A DNA stretch of 33,088 bases from CAZCZY01 sp964503525 (GCA_964503525.1 CAZCZY010000043.1:1-33088); one strand, 5' to 3'. Positions 1-8,889 are shown, numbered from the stretch's first letter. Notes: generated from the letters alone by a model not told the origin. Made by a program: numbers and translations.

Positions 1-15
1 AGAACGGGTTTACAC

Positions 16-1386
16 TTAGAACGGTCGATCCAGTGATTCGGTCCAGCCCCAAATTACATAGTAGGGCTCAAAATCGATGGCGATAAAGGCCTCTGAGTCA
101 TCAGCATCTGTAACTTCAAGGTCGGCGGCGTACACTCTAAAGCCTGGTTCATTGCCGATCACTTGAAAAACGACGCGTTCGCCGTCTGGTCTAACCGTGA
201 TCGGCCGGAACTCTTCACCTTGAGAATCCAGCGTTTTTGCATCAAAAACTTTTGTGACTTTTTGGTCCGGCGTTCGCATCGTGAAGATGCCATCCTGTGT
301 GCCGTATACAAATTGTTGCCCACCAAAAAAGATTGGGGCCGCAAATTTCTCCGTATCACTTGTGCGAAGGATAGTCGTTTTACCAGTTGTACGGTCGAAC
401 ATTTCCAACGTGTATGGTCCCTGCTCGCTACCACCTAGTTGTTCGAGCCCACCTCGGGCAAGCACGATGCCACTGCCATCCTCCGCAATGTCGTAGCCGC
501 GACTTGAAATACTGAGATCGAGTAGTTTTTTTGTCTCGCCTGTGGGGGTGCCATCGGCCATTAATGTAAGCGCATATATTATGCCGGGGTCCTCACTGCC
601 AATTGCTTGAGCCAACGCAAACAGGAGATTACCGTGAATTTCTAGTGGTTGTAGCGGTCGGTTAGGTGCATCGGCTGCAAGCGCCGCAATTTGCTGACCC
701 GTCACGTTTGTCTCGACGTCATACCAAATTAATGACGAATCCGGCGGTCCAATCGGGTCTGGATAAGAAATTTCCGAAAAATAAACTTTCTTTGAATCAT
801 CACTCCATACGGGCGATGTCAAGAATTTGGTACCTTGTCGTAACATGGCGATCTCTTGCCCGCCGTTGTCAAAAACAATAACGCGATTACTAGCCGCACT
901 GCTCAAAGAATTTTCTAAATCATACCCACGCTCTTCAACAAAGTCATTTAGTGTTACCGCAATAAATTGTCCATTGGGTGATACCGTCGCTCGCGCTGGA
1001 CTGTATCCATTATGCTTAATGGTGAATAATTTTCGTTCGTCGGTAACTTTGCCAGATTCCGTTGCTGAGCTTGTGTACACCTCAATGTCACCACCGGCCT
1101 GATCTGGGTTGGCGTATCGCACATAAACCAGCTTTGTAAGCTCGGAGGGATTACGTGGTTGCACATCGTTAAGTGAGGGCGTTGGGTCCGTAGGTGGCAG
1201 ATTGTTGGCAATTGGTGGAGTTACTGTTCCCGTTGGAGATGTTACCGGCCGACTTTGCAGATATAAATAATAGGCGCCCAGACCACCAGCTGCCACTACA
1301 ATGGCTATAGCTACGCTCGCCCAAGCCCAGATGAGCGTGGATGATTTTTGGGGCGGTGCGGGTTGTTGCGTAATAGATGGAGGCAT
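16..1386 (-). CDS. Membrane-anchored WD40-like beta-propeller protein
   Basis: A 456-residue protein of unknown specific role. The N-terminus is Pro/Gln-rich and cytoplasmic in character, followed by one hydrophobic segment at about residues 18-42 (rich in Ala, Ile, Val, Gly) that should act as an uncleaved signal anchor. A Pro/Thr linker follows, then a long beta-rich extracytoplasmic domain with repeated patterns such as VSPNGQFIAV, SPVWSDDSKKVYF and VRPDGERVVFQV. These are typical of PD40/TolB-like propeller blades. It starts at ATG 1386 and the stop is 15 bases from the window edge. It lies downstream of copB on the same strand with a 126-base gap, so co-transcription is possible. Assignment to the propeller fold is by motif resemblance; the ligand or partner is not recognisable. 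Confidence 0.8.
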   Translation of the reverse strand: MPPSITQQPAPPQKSSTLIWAWASVAIAIVVAAGGLGAYYLYLQSRPVTSPTGTVTPPIANNLPPTDPTPSLNDVQPRNPSELTKLVYVRYANPDQAGGDIEVYTSSATESGKVTDERKLFTIKHNGYSPARATVSPNGQFIAVTLNDFVEERGYDLENSLSSAASNRVIVFDNGGQEIAMLRQGTKFLTSPVWSDDSKKVYFSEISYPDPIGPPDSSLIWYDVETNVTGQQIAALAADAPNRPLQPLEIHGNLLFALAQAIGSEDPGIIYALTLMADGTPTGETKKLLDLSISSRGYDIAEDGSGIVLARGGLEQLGGSEQGPYTLEMFDRTTGKTTILRTSDTEKFAAPIFFGGQQFVYGTQDGIFTMRTPDQKVTKVFDAKTLDSQGEEFRPITVRPDGERVVFQVIGNEPGFRVYAADLEVTDADDSEAFIAIDFEPYYVIWGWTESLDRPF

Positions 1387-1415
1387 TTATTTATTTTTAT
1401 TGGTTTGAAAATCTC

Positions 1416-1434
1416 GTACGCTCGAGAGGCGTAC
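1416..1434. other. Small inverted repeat in copB downstream gap
   Basis: The 6-base arms GTACGC (1416-1421) and GCGTAC (1429-1434) are separated by a 7-base loop. They lie between the copB stop and the next gene. On the minus strand the hairpin is followed, after four bases, by TTTT, so it could be a weak terminator for copB. Evidence is limited to the pairing. Confidence 0.3.
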
Positions 1435-1512
1435 ATAGTATATCCAGTTTGGCAATATGTTGTTACACAAGCCGGCACGAACCCAACCGTAGTCGTCCTA
1501 CAGCGCTACATT

Positions 1513-3588
1513 CTAAAGCCGCAATCTTCGCAAGGCTTGCGCATTGATGGCCACAATAACAGTGCTGGCCGACATAAAAAGGGCGCCGAGTGCTGGTGCC
1601 AGCAATAGGCCCGCAAAGGCAAAAACCCCCGCCGCGAGCGGAATCGCGATGATATTGTACCCAGTTGCCCACACCAAATTTTGTTGCATTTTTTTGTACG
1701 TGCCGTGCGATAATTTGATGATTTTGACCAAATCGCGCGGATCATTTTTTACGAGAATTATCCCGGCGGATTCGATCGCGACATCAGTGCCTGCCCCGAT
1801 TGCTACACCGATGTCCGCTTGCGTGAGTGCGGGTGCGTCGTTTACTCCATCCCCAACCATTGCAACGCGACTGCCATCTGCTTGAAGTTTTTTGACCATG
1901 GCCGCTTTTTCTTCAGGTTTTACCTGAGCAAAAAATTCTTTGATGCCGAGCTCTTTAGCGACCCACGTCGCGACGTCGGTGGAATCACCAGTGAGCATGG
2001 CCACGCGCACATTCATTTTTTGTAAGGCATCAACCGCCTCGCGTGATTCTTTTCGAATAGTATCCGCGAGCGCAATTGCTCCTAAAACTTCTCCGTCACG
2101 AGCAACATACGCAATCGTTTTTCCATCGTGACTCGCGTGTGTAATTTGGTCTTGGCCCCCTCTCAGCAAGGTCCCCATGGGTTCTTGTGGTGTAGCGCCC
2201 GTTTGTTCTGCCAATTTCAGACTGCCAACACTAACCATATGTCCACCCAATTCAGCAACAACTCCCTCTCCCGCTATCGCTCGGAAATTTTTTACGGCAC
2301 TAAGTTGCAGTTTTTTCTCGCGCGTGTCAGCAACTATGGCGCGACCGATAACGTGTTCTGAATTTGCCTCTAGCGATGCGGCAAGTTGTAAAATTTCATC
2401 ATTGCGCTGTCCACCAAAAGAAAAAATGTCTGACACGCCTTGCTGACCAAGTGTGAGTGTTCCCGTTTTGTCGAACAAAACCACGTCAACGCCGCGCGCA
2501 CGCTCGAGGGCCAATCGCTCTCGTACCAAAATTCCCTGGCGCGCGGCGAGTGTCGTTGAGATCGTGGTCACTAGTGGCACGGCCAAACCAAGCGCATGCG
2601 GGCAGGCAATCACAAGTACCGTCACCGTTCGCTCCAGGGCAAAGGCAAACTCAGCGGCGAGTAATATCCAGATCGCAAACGTGGCAGCCCCGACGACCAA
2701 CGCCATGATGGTCAAAAATAATGCCGCACGATCTGCCAAAACCTGTGCACGCGAACGCGACGCCTGTGCCTGTGCAACTAGTCGCATAATTCCAGCCAGT
2801 GCGGTTGCTTCACCTATTTTTGTCACGCGGATCTTGAGCGCACCAACGCCATTAACCGCGCCTGCGATTACTTTTGCTCCAACTGTTTTGTGGATCGCGC
2901 GCGATTCCCCCGTAATAATGCTCTCATCAACTGACGAATCACCCTCGATCACCTCGCCGTCTGCGGGAATTTTTGCACCCGGCCGAACCAACACAACGTC
3001 GTGCTCGCGCAAGTCGTTGACAGAGATTTTTTGCGGTTCGCTCGTGTGTGGATCGAGTCGTTCGGCCGTATCCGGTAAAAGTTTGGCAAGCTTTCCAAGG
3101 GCGCCTTGAGTCTGATTGACCGCGCGCATTTCTTGCCAGTGCCCAAACAACATAACCGTGATCAGCGTCGCCAACTCCCAGAAAAACTCAGTGCCACTGA
3201 TTAAAAATGTCGTAAGGAGGCTATACGCATAGGCTGAAATTATTGCCAGCGAGATGAGCGTCATCATACCCGGCAACCGAGCGCGCAACTCGTACCAAGC
3301 ACTTTTTATAAAGATGAGGCCACCGTAAAAAAAGATTACCGTTCCGAGTAGCGGCCCAATCCAGTTCGAACCCGGAAAATCTGGCAACTCGAACCGTAAT
3401 AGCTGCTGGATTGTTTCCGAATACAAAACTATTGGAATCGTCAGCGCCAGACAAACCCAAAATTTATTACGAAACACGACGACATTGTGTCCGGCGTGTT
3501 TATCAAAAGACTGGCCGGGGCTGGGCTGGTGCTGTTGATGGCTACTTTTGCCGTGATTAGTGTGATCGGAGTGAGCGCGTGTGTCCAT
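1513..3588 (-). CDS. copB: CopB-type heavy-metal P1B ATPase
   Basis: An integral membrane ATPase of 691 residues that should pump copper or silver out of the cytoplasm. The N-terminus is His-rich (several HxxH-like pairs in the first 35 residues) and lacks a CxxC heavy-metal-associated domain, as in CopB. Visible motifs are the actuator TGES near residue 224, the membrane metal-site CPHALG near 327 (CPH marks the CopB subgroup), the phosphorylation site DKTGTLT near 371, and the hinge GDGVNDAP near 577. Late membrane helices contain YNxxAIPLAAG and MSxSTxxxAxNA. The usual nucleotide-binding SEHP motif reads SEHVIG near 409, so the conserved HP dipeptide is HV here. It lies 46 bases downstream of the glycosyltransferase gene on the same strand. 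Substrate choice is inferred from CPH and the His-rich tail. Confidence 0.93.
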   Translation of the reverse strand: MDTRAHSDHTNHGKSSHQQHQPSPGQSFDKHAGHNVVVFRNKFWVCLALTIPIVLYSETIQQLLRFELPDFPGSNWIGPLLGTVIFFYGGLIFIKSAWYELRARLPGMMTLISLAIISAYAYSLLTTFLISGTEFFWELATLITVMLFGHWQEMRAVNQTQGALGKLAKLLPDTAERLDPHTSEPQKISVNDLREHDVVLVRPGAKIPADGEVIEGDSSVDESIITGESRAIHKTVGAKVIAGAVNGVGALKIRVTKIGEATALAGIMRLVAQAQASRSRAQVLADRAALFLTIMALVVGAATFAIWILLAAEFAFALERTVTVLVIACPHALGLAVPLVTTISTTLAARQGILVRERLALERARGVDVVLFDKTGTLTLGQQGVSDIFSFGGQRNDEILQLAASLEANSEHVIGRAIVADTREKKLQLSAVKNFRAIAGEGVVAELGGHMVSVGSLKLAEQTGATPQEPMGTLLRGGQDQITHASHDGKTIAYVARDGEVLGAIALADTIRKESREAVDALQKMNVRVAMLTGDSTDVATWVAKELGIKEFFAQVKPEEKAAMVKKLQADGSRVAMVGDGVNDAPALTQADIGVAIGAGTDVAIESAGIILVKNDPRDLVKIIKLSHGTYKKMQQNLVWATGYNIIAIPLAAGVFAFAGLLLAPALGALFMSASTVIVAINAQALRRLRL

Positions 3589-3634
3589 ATGCAGTCATAC
3601 TACACGGTTTGTCTGTATCAAATATTACGGTCTT

Positions 3635-5281
3635 TTATTGTGTCCGCTCAAGATGATAAATCTCAAAAATAACGCGTGGGCTGTCATCAATAGTGTCGAC
3701 GAGTCGTGCGTTGAGGCCGGCATCTGCCGCGAGCTCAAAAAAGTTTTTGCGCGCAGATTTAAAGAGCGTGAAGCGTGAAGGGTGCAGCACAAATAAATAT
3801 TGTTCGGGCTCTCTCAAATAGTTTTCCGTAAATTGTTGGCGTGCTGGGCTGGGCAGGGGCGAGCGATTAAGGTTGAAAGATTCGTTTTTGAATTTATCTG
3901 GATCTTTTGAAAAACTTAAGAGCTGCGTGTGCGTGCCCCAATCGATTGACACAATTTTTTTCTCAGATGCGGCCGTGTAATCAATTAGTTCGTAAATGGC
4001 GGTGGACCAATAAATGTTGCGCGGCGGCCGGTCAAATGCCTCGAGATACTGTCCGAACAGCCACAGGTGGTACATAACCGCGACGATAGTCAGTATTGCC
4101 AGCGCAAGCGTGCGCGTGCGTTGCCGAGTCCAACGAAGAACCTCCCCGATGACAGTCACCAGACTTGCTGAGAGCAAAATTGTTACTAGAGGTTCGACCG
4201 CAGAAAAATGCCAGGGCCAAACGGCATTTCGAGTGATGATGATCTGAGCGACGATCAGCACTAAAGCCAGAGCAACAAACCAAAAAGCGCGTCGGTTTTT
4301 GGTTCGCTTAGTTCGTCGTAAATGTAAAAGCACAGCCGTTGCAATGAGTGCAATTGCGAGAGCGCTATAAATTGTTCCGGCGTAACTGTGAAAATCCGTG
4401 AGCGAATAATTGATGTACATCTCACCGTTAAGTAAGGACGTTAGGTTGCTAGCGACTCGACTTAAACGCAACGACCAACTGTATTGATCGCCTCCCACAT
4501 ACCCCAACAAGTTAAATTTGATACTTATGACCAAGTACAGTCCTATTAGCGCAAGTATTCCGAGGGCGGCCAAAATGACTGCCTTGTGGTTTTGACTGGC
4601 GCTGCCACTTTGGCGGTCCCGCACCTGGTTGTCCCGCATCTGTCGCCAAAAATATTTCCCATACACAAAGATTGCGGCACCAAACATTCCATTCACGAAC
4701 CAAATAAAGTTTAATTTATGAAAAACACCAGCAGCTAAGCTTGCGACTAGACCTATTGCCGACCAGATGGTTCCGCGCGTGATGAGACGCTCAAGAAAAA
4801 ATAGACTGGCCGTCGTCGCCACTAAGGCCAATACCACCGGTCCAGAATCGAGACGTGTGAGAGAAATGATTGTAGGATTTAGCGCAAAGAGCCACATGGC
4901 GACGACGGCTGTTCGTGTATCAAACAAACGCCTCACGGCGACAAACAACAATGGCAAGGTCGCGGCAGTAATCAAAATCATGGGAAGCCGAATCGTCGCT
5001 ACAGATACTCCAAAAAGCGCAAAAATAGGTGCAGTGATGTACGCCTTGAGCGCCCCGATATAGGGCATAAGCAAAACCGGCACGCCAAGAATCTCTTTAT
5101 ATATAAACGTATTGTCGAGCCCTCCGAGCGCGGCGTTGACGTGAAGGAGTTCGTCAAAATGCAAGCCCGGGCGATCTAAGTTGTTCGTCGCGAGCCAGGT
5201 ATATATGACCATAGCGGCCGCAACGAGCCACCAGCTTAACCTAGGGATTACAGGCTTTTTATGAAAAATCTGCTTAAACAC
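3635..5281 (-). CDS. Glycosyltransferase family 39-like membrane protein
   Basis: A polytopic membrane protein of 548 residues resembling the dolichyl-phosphate-mannose mannosyltransferase/ArnT class (GT-C fold). After the first membrane helix (about residues 15-31) comes the short loop HFDELLH with the acidic pair D43-E44, the position of the catalytic Asp-Glu in this superfamily. Roughly ten further hydrophobic segments follow. The C-terminal 130 residues are soluble and would lie outside the membrane. Such enzymes transfer a sugar from a polyprenyl-phosphate carrier to a protein or envelope glycan, which fits the many surface proteins nearby. The carrier and acceptor cannot be told from sequence. 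The gene is the first of a minus-strand run with copB and diverges from the orphan gene at 5380. Confidence 0.85.
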   Translation of the reverse strand: MFKQIFHKKPVIPRLSWWLVAAAMVIYTWLATNNLDRPGLHFDELLHVNAALGGLDNTFIYKEILGVPVLLMPYIGALKAYITAPIFALFGVSVATIRLPMILITAATLPLLFVAVRRLFDTRTAVVAMWLFALNPTIISLTRLDSGPVVLALVATTASLFFLERLITRGTIWSAIGLVASLAAGVFHKLNFIWFVNGMFGAAIFVYGKYFWRQMRDNQVRDRQSGSASQNHKAVILAALGILALIGLYLVISIKFNLLGYVGGDQYSWSLRLSRVASNLTSLLNGEMYINYSLTDFHSYAGTIYSALAIALIATAVLLHLRRTKRTKNRRAFWFVALALVLIVAQIIITRNAVWPWHFSAVEPLVTILLSASLVTVIGEVLRWTRQRTRTLALAILTIVAVMYHLWLFGQYLEAFDRPPRNIYWSTAIYELIDYTAASEKKIVSIDWGTHTQLLSFSKDPDKFKNESFNLNRSPLPSPARQQFTENYLREPEQYLFVLHPSRFTLFKSARKNFFELAADAGLNARLVDTIDDSPRVIFEIYHLERTQ

Positions 5282-5379
5282 TGCGCCATCCTAGTCGGAG
5301 CATCAGCATTTGCAACCGGTCCACACCCAGACACTCTTTTTTAATAATTTCTTAATGTCGATCAAGCTAGCATCCCCGT

Positions 5380-5841
5380 ATGGAGACGCAGATTGATCAA
5401 TCTATTAAGATCGAGCAAACGGCACGCTCAACATTCATCTGTCTTTCTAATAATAGAACTTTTGTAGTCGCAATAACTTCAAAGACAAAAAGAAAATTAC
5501 AGGAAACTTTTCGGCGGCATGGTCTATCCAACATGTTTCCAACAACAACATTTGCAACCGCTGTTTCTTTATTGATTTATTACACCGGTTATACAAGTAT
5601 TCCGGCAATAACAATTGATGATGAGTACCCTGGATACGAAGATTTCATACGAAAGTCGATCAGTCTATTGCTGACGGATATGGGTAAGGAGGCGCCGGTC
5701 ATCATCATTAGGCGTGTGGGTAAAAATGCCAATGCGCACATTATTGGTTACCAGACCTACCGAGAAAAGAGGCAACCAGATCGGGTGCTCACTTATGGAG
5801 AATTACGTGAACGCGCACTAAAAAACAGACCGGGTACTTAA
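5380..5841 (+). CDS. Hypothetical protein, 153 aa
   Basis: I do not recognise a family. The 153-residue product is soluble, with alternating short beta-like segments (FICLSNNRTFVVAITS, PVIIIRR, AHIIGYQTYR) and a basic, charged C-terminus. A single hydrophobic stretch (TTFATAVSLLIYY, about residues 57-69) is too short and polar-flanked to be a confident membrane helix. It starts at ATG 5380 without a clear Shine-Dalgarno sequence, diverges from the glycosyltransferase gene, and precedes ychF by 105 bases. It is accepted as a gene because it fills the interval in one frame with ordinary amino-acid composition and no longer frame competes with it. Confidence 0.6.
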   Translation: METQIDQSIKIEQTARSTFICLSNNRTFVVAITSKTKRKLQETFRRHGLSNMFPTTTFATAVSLLIYYTGYTSIPAITIDDEYPGYEDFIRKSISLLLTDMGKEAPVIIIRRVGKNANAHIIGYQTYREKRQPDRVLTYGELRERALKNRPGT

Positions 5842-5946
5842 GAGCCGAATGGTTACGTCTGGTCGGTACCCTAAAGTCTGTCTATTAAGACCATAACTTT
5901 TCGATGGAAGCTTGTCAACCTGTGCCTTCACCTCTAGTCTGGTCAC

Positions 5947-7041
5947 ATGAACATTCAAGTCGGCATTGTGGGACTCCCCAATGTCGGAAAATCAACATTG
6001 TTTAAAGCACTCACCAAAAAACAAGTTGAGGCCGCCAACTATCCTTTCACAACGATCGAACCCAACGTGGGTGTGGTCGCTGTTCCGGACAAGCGGCTTG
6101 ATGCGCTCGTAAAAGTTTCTAAATCCGCAAAAGTTGTTCCGACGATTGTTGAATTTGTCGATATTGCAGGTTTAGTTCGTGGCGCACACAAGGGTGAAGG
6201 CCTGGGCAATAAATTTTTATCTCACATAAGAGAGGTCGCAGCAATCGCTGAGGTTGTCCGCGCTTTTCCCGATCCGGACGTGACGCACGTACACAACAAA
6301 ATTGATCCGGCCGATGACATTCTAGCGATTGACACCGAATTGGCGCTCGCCGATCTCGAGGGCGTCAAAAAGCGCCTCGACATGGTTGGGCGACAAGCCA
6401 ATGCCGGTATAGAGGCCGCAATTGTAGAAAAATCGGCGCTGGAAAAAATTCAAGCAGCACTGGATGCCGGGAAACCCGCACGTTCGGTCGTGTTGACGGA
6501 TGAGGAAGCGCCGATCGTTAAGGCCATGAGTTTACTGACCTCAAAACCAATCATGTACATCGTCAATGTTTCTGAGGAGCAGTATAAGGACAAAAAACTG
6601 CGCGCTGAGGCAATTGCGTCATTGAAATTACCCGCGGGTGCAGAGGTGGTGCCGGTTTCCGCCAAGATAGAGTCAGAGTTAGCGGAACTTGGCGACGACG
6701 ATCGCAAAACTTTTTTACGCGAACTCGGCCTTGAGAAATCTGGATTGAACGATGTCATCACCGCAGCGTATGCCGTGCTCGGCCTGATAACTTTTTTTAC
6801 CAGCGGCGAACAAGAATCTCGGGCCTGGACGGTTCGTAATGGGGCGCGGGCCCCGGAGGCCGGCGGAAAAATTCATACGGACTTTGAAAAAGGTTTTATT
6901 AAAGCCGACACCGTCTTTTGGAAAGATTTAGTGGACGAACAAGGTTGGGCACCAGCTCGCGAGAAAGCAAAGGTTAGGACCGAGGGAAAAGAGTATGTCG
7001 TCAAAGATGGCGACGTAATGATTTTTAAGTTCAGCCCTTAA
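5947..7041 (+). CDS. ychF: Redox/ribosome-associated GTPase (ATPase) YchF/OLA1
   Basis: A full-length YchF of 364 residues, the usual size. The G1 loop GLPNVGKST is at residues 9-17, the G2 region contains NYPFTTIEPNVG, the G3 motif DIAGLVRGAHKGEGLGN follows near residue 73, and the NKxD-equivalent is NVSE near 207. YchF normally has NxxE here, which relaxes guanine specificity so that ATP is used. The C-terminal TGS domain (from about residue 280, TFFTSGEQESRAWTV) ends in the family-typical FKFSP. The protein binds ribosomes and is conserved in nearly all bacteria. It starts at ATG 5947 with the invariant N-terminus. It is probably monocistronic; a promoter for the next gene begins 26 bases after its stop. 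Confidence 0.97.
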   Translation: MNIQVGIVGLPNVGKSTLFKALTKKQVEAANYPFTTIEPNVGVVAVPDKRLDALVKVSKSAKVVPTIVEFVDIAGLVRGAHKGEGLGNKFLSHIREVAAIAEVVRAFPDPDVTHVHNKIDPADDILAIDTELALADLEGVKKRLDMVGRQANAGIEAAIVEKSALEKIQAALDAGKPARSVVLTDEEAPIVKAMSLLTSKPIMYIVNVSEEQYKDKKLRAEAIASLKLPAGAEVVPVSAKIESELAELGDDDRKTFLRELGLEKSGLNDVITAAYAVLGLITFFTSGEQESRAWTVRNGARAPEAGGKIHTDFEKGFIKADTVFWKDLVDEQGWAPAREKAKVRTEGKEYVVKDGDVMIFKFSP

Positions 7042-7066
7042 AGTCCCTACACAGCCCCTGACGATC

Positions 7067-7095
7067 TTGACCATGCGGACCGTGTGAGCTATCGT
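7067..7095 (+). promoter_or_regulatory. Sigma70-like promoter of the 64-aa gene
   Basis: A -35 box TTGACC (7067-7072) and a -10 box TATCGT (7090-7095) are separated by exactly 17 bases, just after the ychF stop. A tandem near-repeat follows immediately in the predicted leader. Confidence 0.55.
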
Positions 7096-7099
7096 CACG

Positions 7100-7136
7100 C
7101 GTTCCAGGTTCTTCAAACGTTCCGGGTTCTTTCAAA
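7100..7136 (+). repeat. Tandem 18/19-base repeat in the 5' leader
   Basis: Two head-to-tail copies, 7100-7117 and 7118-7136, share CGTTCC, then A or G, then GGTTCTT and TCAAA; the second copy has one extra T. They lie between the promoter and the ribosome site of the 64-residue gene. The core CGTTCC also occurs downstream of both promoters in the 9025-9163 palindrome, so it may be a regulator site. Confidence 0.6.
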
Positions 7137-7148
7137 AAAGGAGGCGCG

Positions 7149-7343
7149 ATGGATTGGCAAGGATTTGGATTCTTCCTCGGGATGCTCGTGCTCTATCTGA
7201 TTTTGTGCGCCATCGACGACCACTGGCCGCTGTGGGGACGCAAAAAAAGCACCGACGTTGACAAGCTTGTCAAGCAAATCAGTGAGACGCTCGAGGGTGA
7301 AGACCCAGGCGGACCACCAGTTTATACACGCGTTGGGCCATGA
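7149..7343 (+). CDS. Small single-pass membrane protein, 64 aa
   Basis: A short protein with a hydrophobic helix at about residues 5-22 (FGFFLGMLVLYLILCAI) and a charged, Pro-ending cytoplasmic or periplasmic tail. No family is recognised. Its reality is supported by the local signals: a promoter at 7067-7095, a strong ribosome site AGGAGG beginning nine bases before ATG 7149, and an intrinsic terminator right after the stop. That makes it a complete single-gene transcription unit. It shares the strong ribosome site and compact signals with the two genes at 7492-8889 and 9213-9878, suggesting one functional cassette. The role is unknown. Confidence 0.7.
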   Translation: MDWQGFGFFLGMLVLYLILCAIDDHWPLWGRKKSTDVDKLVKQISETLEGEDPGGPPVYTRVGP

Positions 7344-7350
7344 CACTCAC

Positions 7351-7382
7351 AAAACCACTCTTAACAAAGGGTGGTTTTTTCT
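7351..7382 (+). terminator. Intrinsic terminator after the 64-aa gene
   Basis: The arms AAAACCAC (7351-7358) and GTGGTTTT (7371-7378) pair perfectly and run into a T-rich tract. It begins eight bases after the stop codon. Confidence 0.8.
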
Positions 7383-7432
7383 TTGCGCGCAGGCGCGATA
7401 AAAAAATATTCGACTAAATATAATGCTCGCCC

Positions 7433-7470
7433 CATAAAGAAAACCGCCAGTCCTAGATAGGAGCTGGCGG
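7433..7470 (-). terminator. Intrinsic terminator after the OB-fold gene
   Basis: Read on the minus strand, ACCGCCAG pairs with CTGGCGGT, with inner TCCTA/TAGGA pairing, and is followed by TTTTCTTT. It lies about 20 bases beyond the stop of the 465-residue gene. Together with the plus-strand terminator at 7351 it insulates the convergent genes. Confidence 0.85.
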
Positions 7471-7491
7471 TGTTGAGAGTGTTAGAGCAAG

Positions 7492-8889
7492 TTACTTCTT
7501 GATCGGCTCATCCGGAATCTCACCGGCGAGCCATGGGAACAGGGTTCCCTCCTCGAAGTGTTTGATGGCATCCCCTGCAGTCTGATCCAGTGCCTTGACC
7601 TGAACATCTGGCCAGAGACCATCCTTGAAAACCTGGATGGTGGACTTGGAGCCAGCCAACTTGTGCCGGTTCTTGGCGATGTTGTCGATGGTATCACCGA
7701 TCATCGCCTCGACTCCGGGAAACAAGCCCGTGTCGCTCCATCGTCCGAGGCACAAGAAGAACTCCGGGATGTGCCGCGAGAAGGCCAGCAGGTACGGATC
7801 CACTCGTGGTCGCCACTCAGCATCAGTCCAGAAGTCCGAGGCCAGCTGGTGGTACGGCGTCGCGATCACTAGGTGGTCAAACATCAGACTATTTGAGGAA
7901 CCATCCGAGTTCTGTTCGATGATCTCCCAGATGCTCGGCGGGATAATGTCACCGCTGTAGGCATCGAATAAAGCCCCGCCTTGCATACTGCGGTAGTTGT
8001 ACAAGGAAAAGAGCTTGGTGAAAGGCCCATTGTTGACCAACGACGGAAAGAACTCCAGGGGAGATCGTGCCGTACACGCTTGCCGGAAAAACCAGACCGG
8101 TGCTGCCATGAACAGGTGCGGCAGGTACCTCATTGAAACTACGCTCTGCGGCATCAACAGGTGCTTGCCGTAAAGATAGCGGAAGGTGCGACGCAGGTGC
8201 TGAAAGACCACATACTCCTCACGCAATTTCTGTCCAGCCGCCTGCATCTGGCCCTTGCTCACCTTGGTGGCAAACGTCTCGATCTTCTCGGCCTCTTCGT
8301 TCTCATCGCCATCACTCTTGGTGATGTCGTAGTTGACGTCGAAGTCCGCGAACATCGCAAACCGTGCCGCAAACCAGAGCTGGATCACCTGTGCGATCAC
8401 GTCCTGGTTGGTGAAGTCCCGAGCTTCGTCTTCGGTCGAGGGCCGCTTCATCCCCGCAAAGGGACGGTTGGCCTCGGCCTGATGGACGAGCTTGGGATCA
8501 ACCTTGCGTGCTCTCGCCTGGTAGAGCGAGATGTCGCCGGTTCGAACCGAGACAGGGTACTGCACGATGCGCTCGATGTTTGCGAGCGCCACCTCGGGCT
8601 TGTGAGCGTCGATGGCTCGCACCGCATTCTTGCGCTTGGTGTCCGGAATCAACTTGAACCGCAAGCGCGTGCCGACTTCGAGTCGACCGTACTTGAGATC
8701 CTCCGAGCCGAGGAACACATCCCCGGTACCGGTGTCGATCGGACGACCCTGGGAATCCGTGACATCGCCGATAAAGGCAAAGTCCTTGGATCCCGCTTGC
8801 ACGATCACGCCTTCGCATTCCTCCGTGGAGTCGGGCGAAGACAACAAGTTCGACAAAAAGTCCTTAACGAGTCCTGACACGTTGGACAT
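7492..8889 (-). CDS. Cold-shock/OB-like N-terminal domain protein, 465 aa
   Basis: The start is set at ATG 8889 (MSNVSG) because AAGGAGG lies seven bases upstream; the frame stays open to 8934 but that extension has no ribosome site. Residues 26-95 resemble a cold-shock/S1-type OB fold: GVIVQ, then KDFAFIGDV in place of the RNP1-like KGFGFI, DVFLGSEDL in place of RNP2-like DVFVHxSxL, then a G-x-x-V-x-F-like strand and NAVRAID. The remaining 370 residues are helix-rich, with aromatic clusters (RRTFRYLYGKHLL, LPHLFMAAPVWFFRQA) and no signal peptide, and match no family I recognise. The domain suggests nucleic-acid binding; that is inference. It diverges from the secreted-protein gene at 9213 through a symmetrical promoter region and ends in its own terminator. 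Confidence 0.8.
   Translation of the reverse strand: MSNVSGLVKDFLSNLLSSPDSTEECEGVIVQAGSKDFAFIGDVTDSQGRPIDTGTGDVFLGSEDLKYGRLEVGTRLRFKLIPDTKRKNAVRAIDAHKPEVALANIERIVQYPVSVRTGDISLYQARARKVDPKLVHQAEANRPFAGMKRPSTEDEARDFTNQDVIAQVIQLWFAARFAMFADFDVNYDITKSDGDENEEAEKIETFATKVSKGQMQAAGQKLREEYVVFQHLRRTFRYLYGKHLLMPQSVVSMRYLPHLFMAAPVWFFRQACTARSPLEFFPSLVNNGPFTKLFSLYNYRSMQGGALFDAYSGDIIPPSIWEIIEQNSDGSSNSLMFDHLVIATPYHQLASDFWTDAEWRPRVDPYLLAFSRHIPEFFLCLGRWSDTGLFPGVEAMIGDTIDNIAKNRHKLAGSKSTIQVFKDGLWPDVQVKALDQTAGDAIKHFEEGTLFPWLAGEIPDEPIKK

Noticed and set aside
2453..3109. 218-residue plus-strand frame inside copB
   Set aside because: Antisense shadow of a clearly coding P-type ATPase; Ala/Arg/Ser-rich composition typical of shadows.
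8161..8877. 238-residue plus-strand frame opposite the OB-fold gene
   Set aside because: The minus strand has the ribosome site, promoter, terminator and OB-like motifs. The plus frame looks protein-like only because of the GC-rich third positions.
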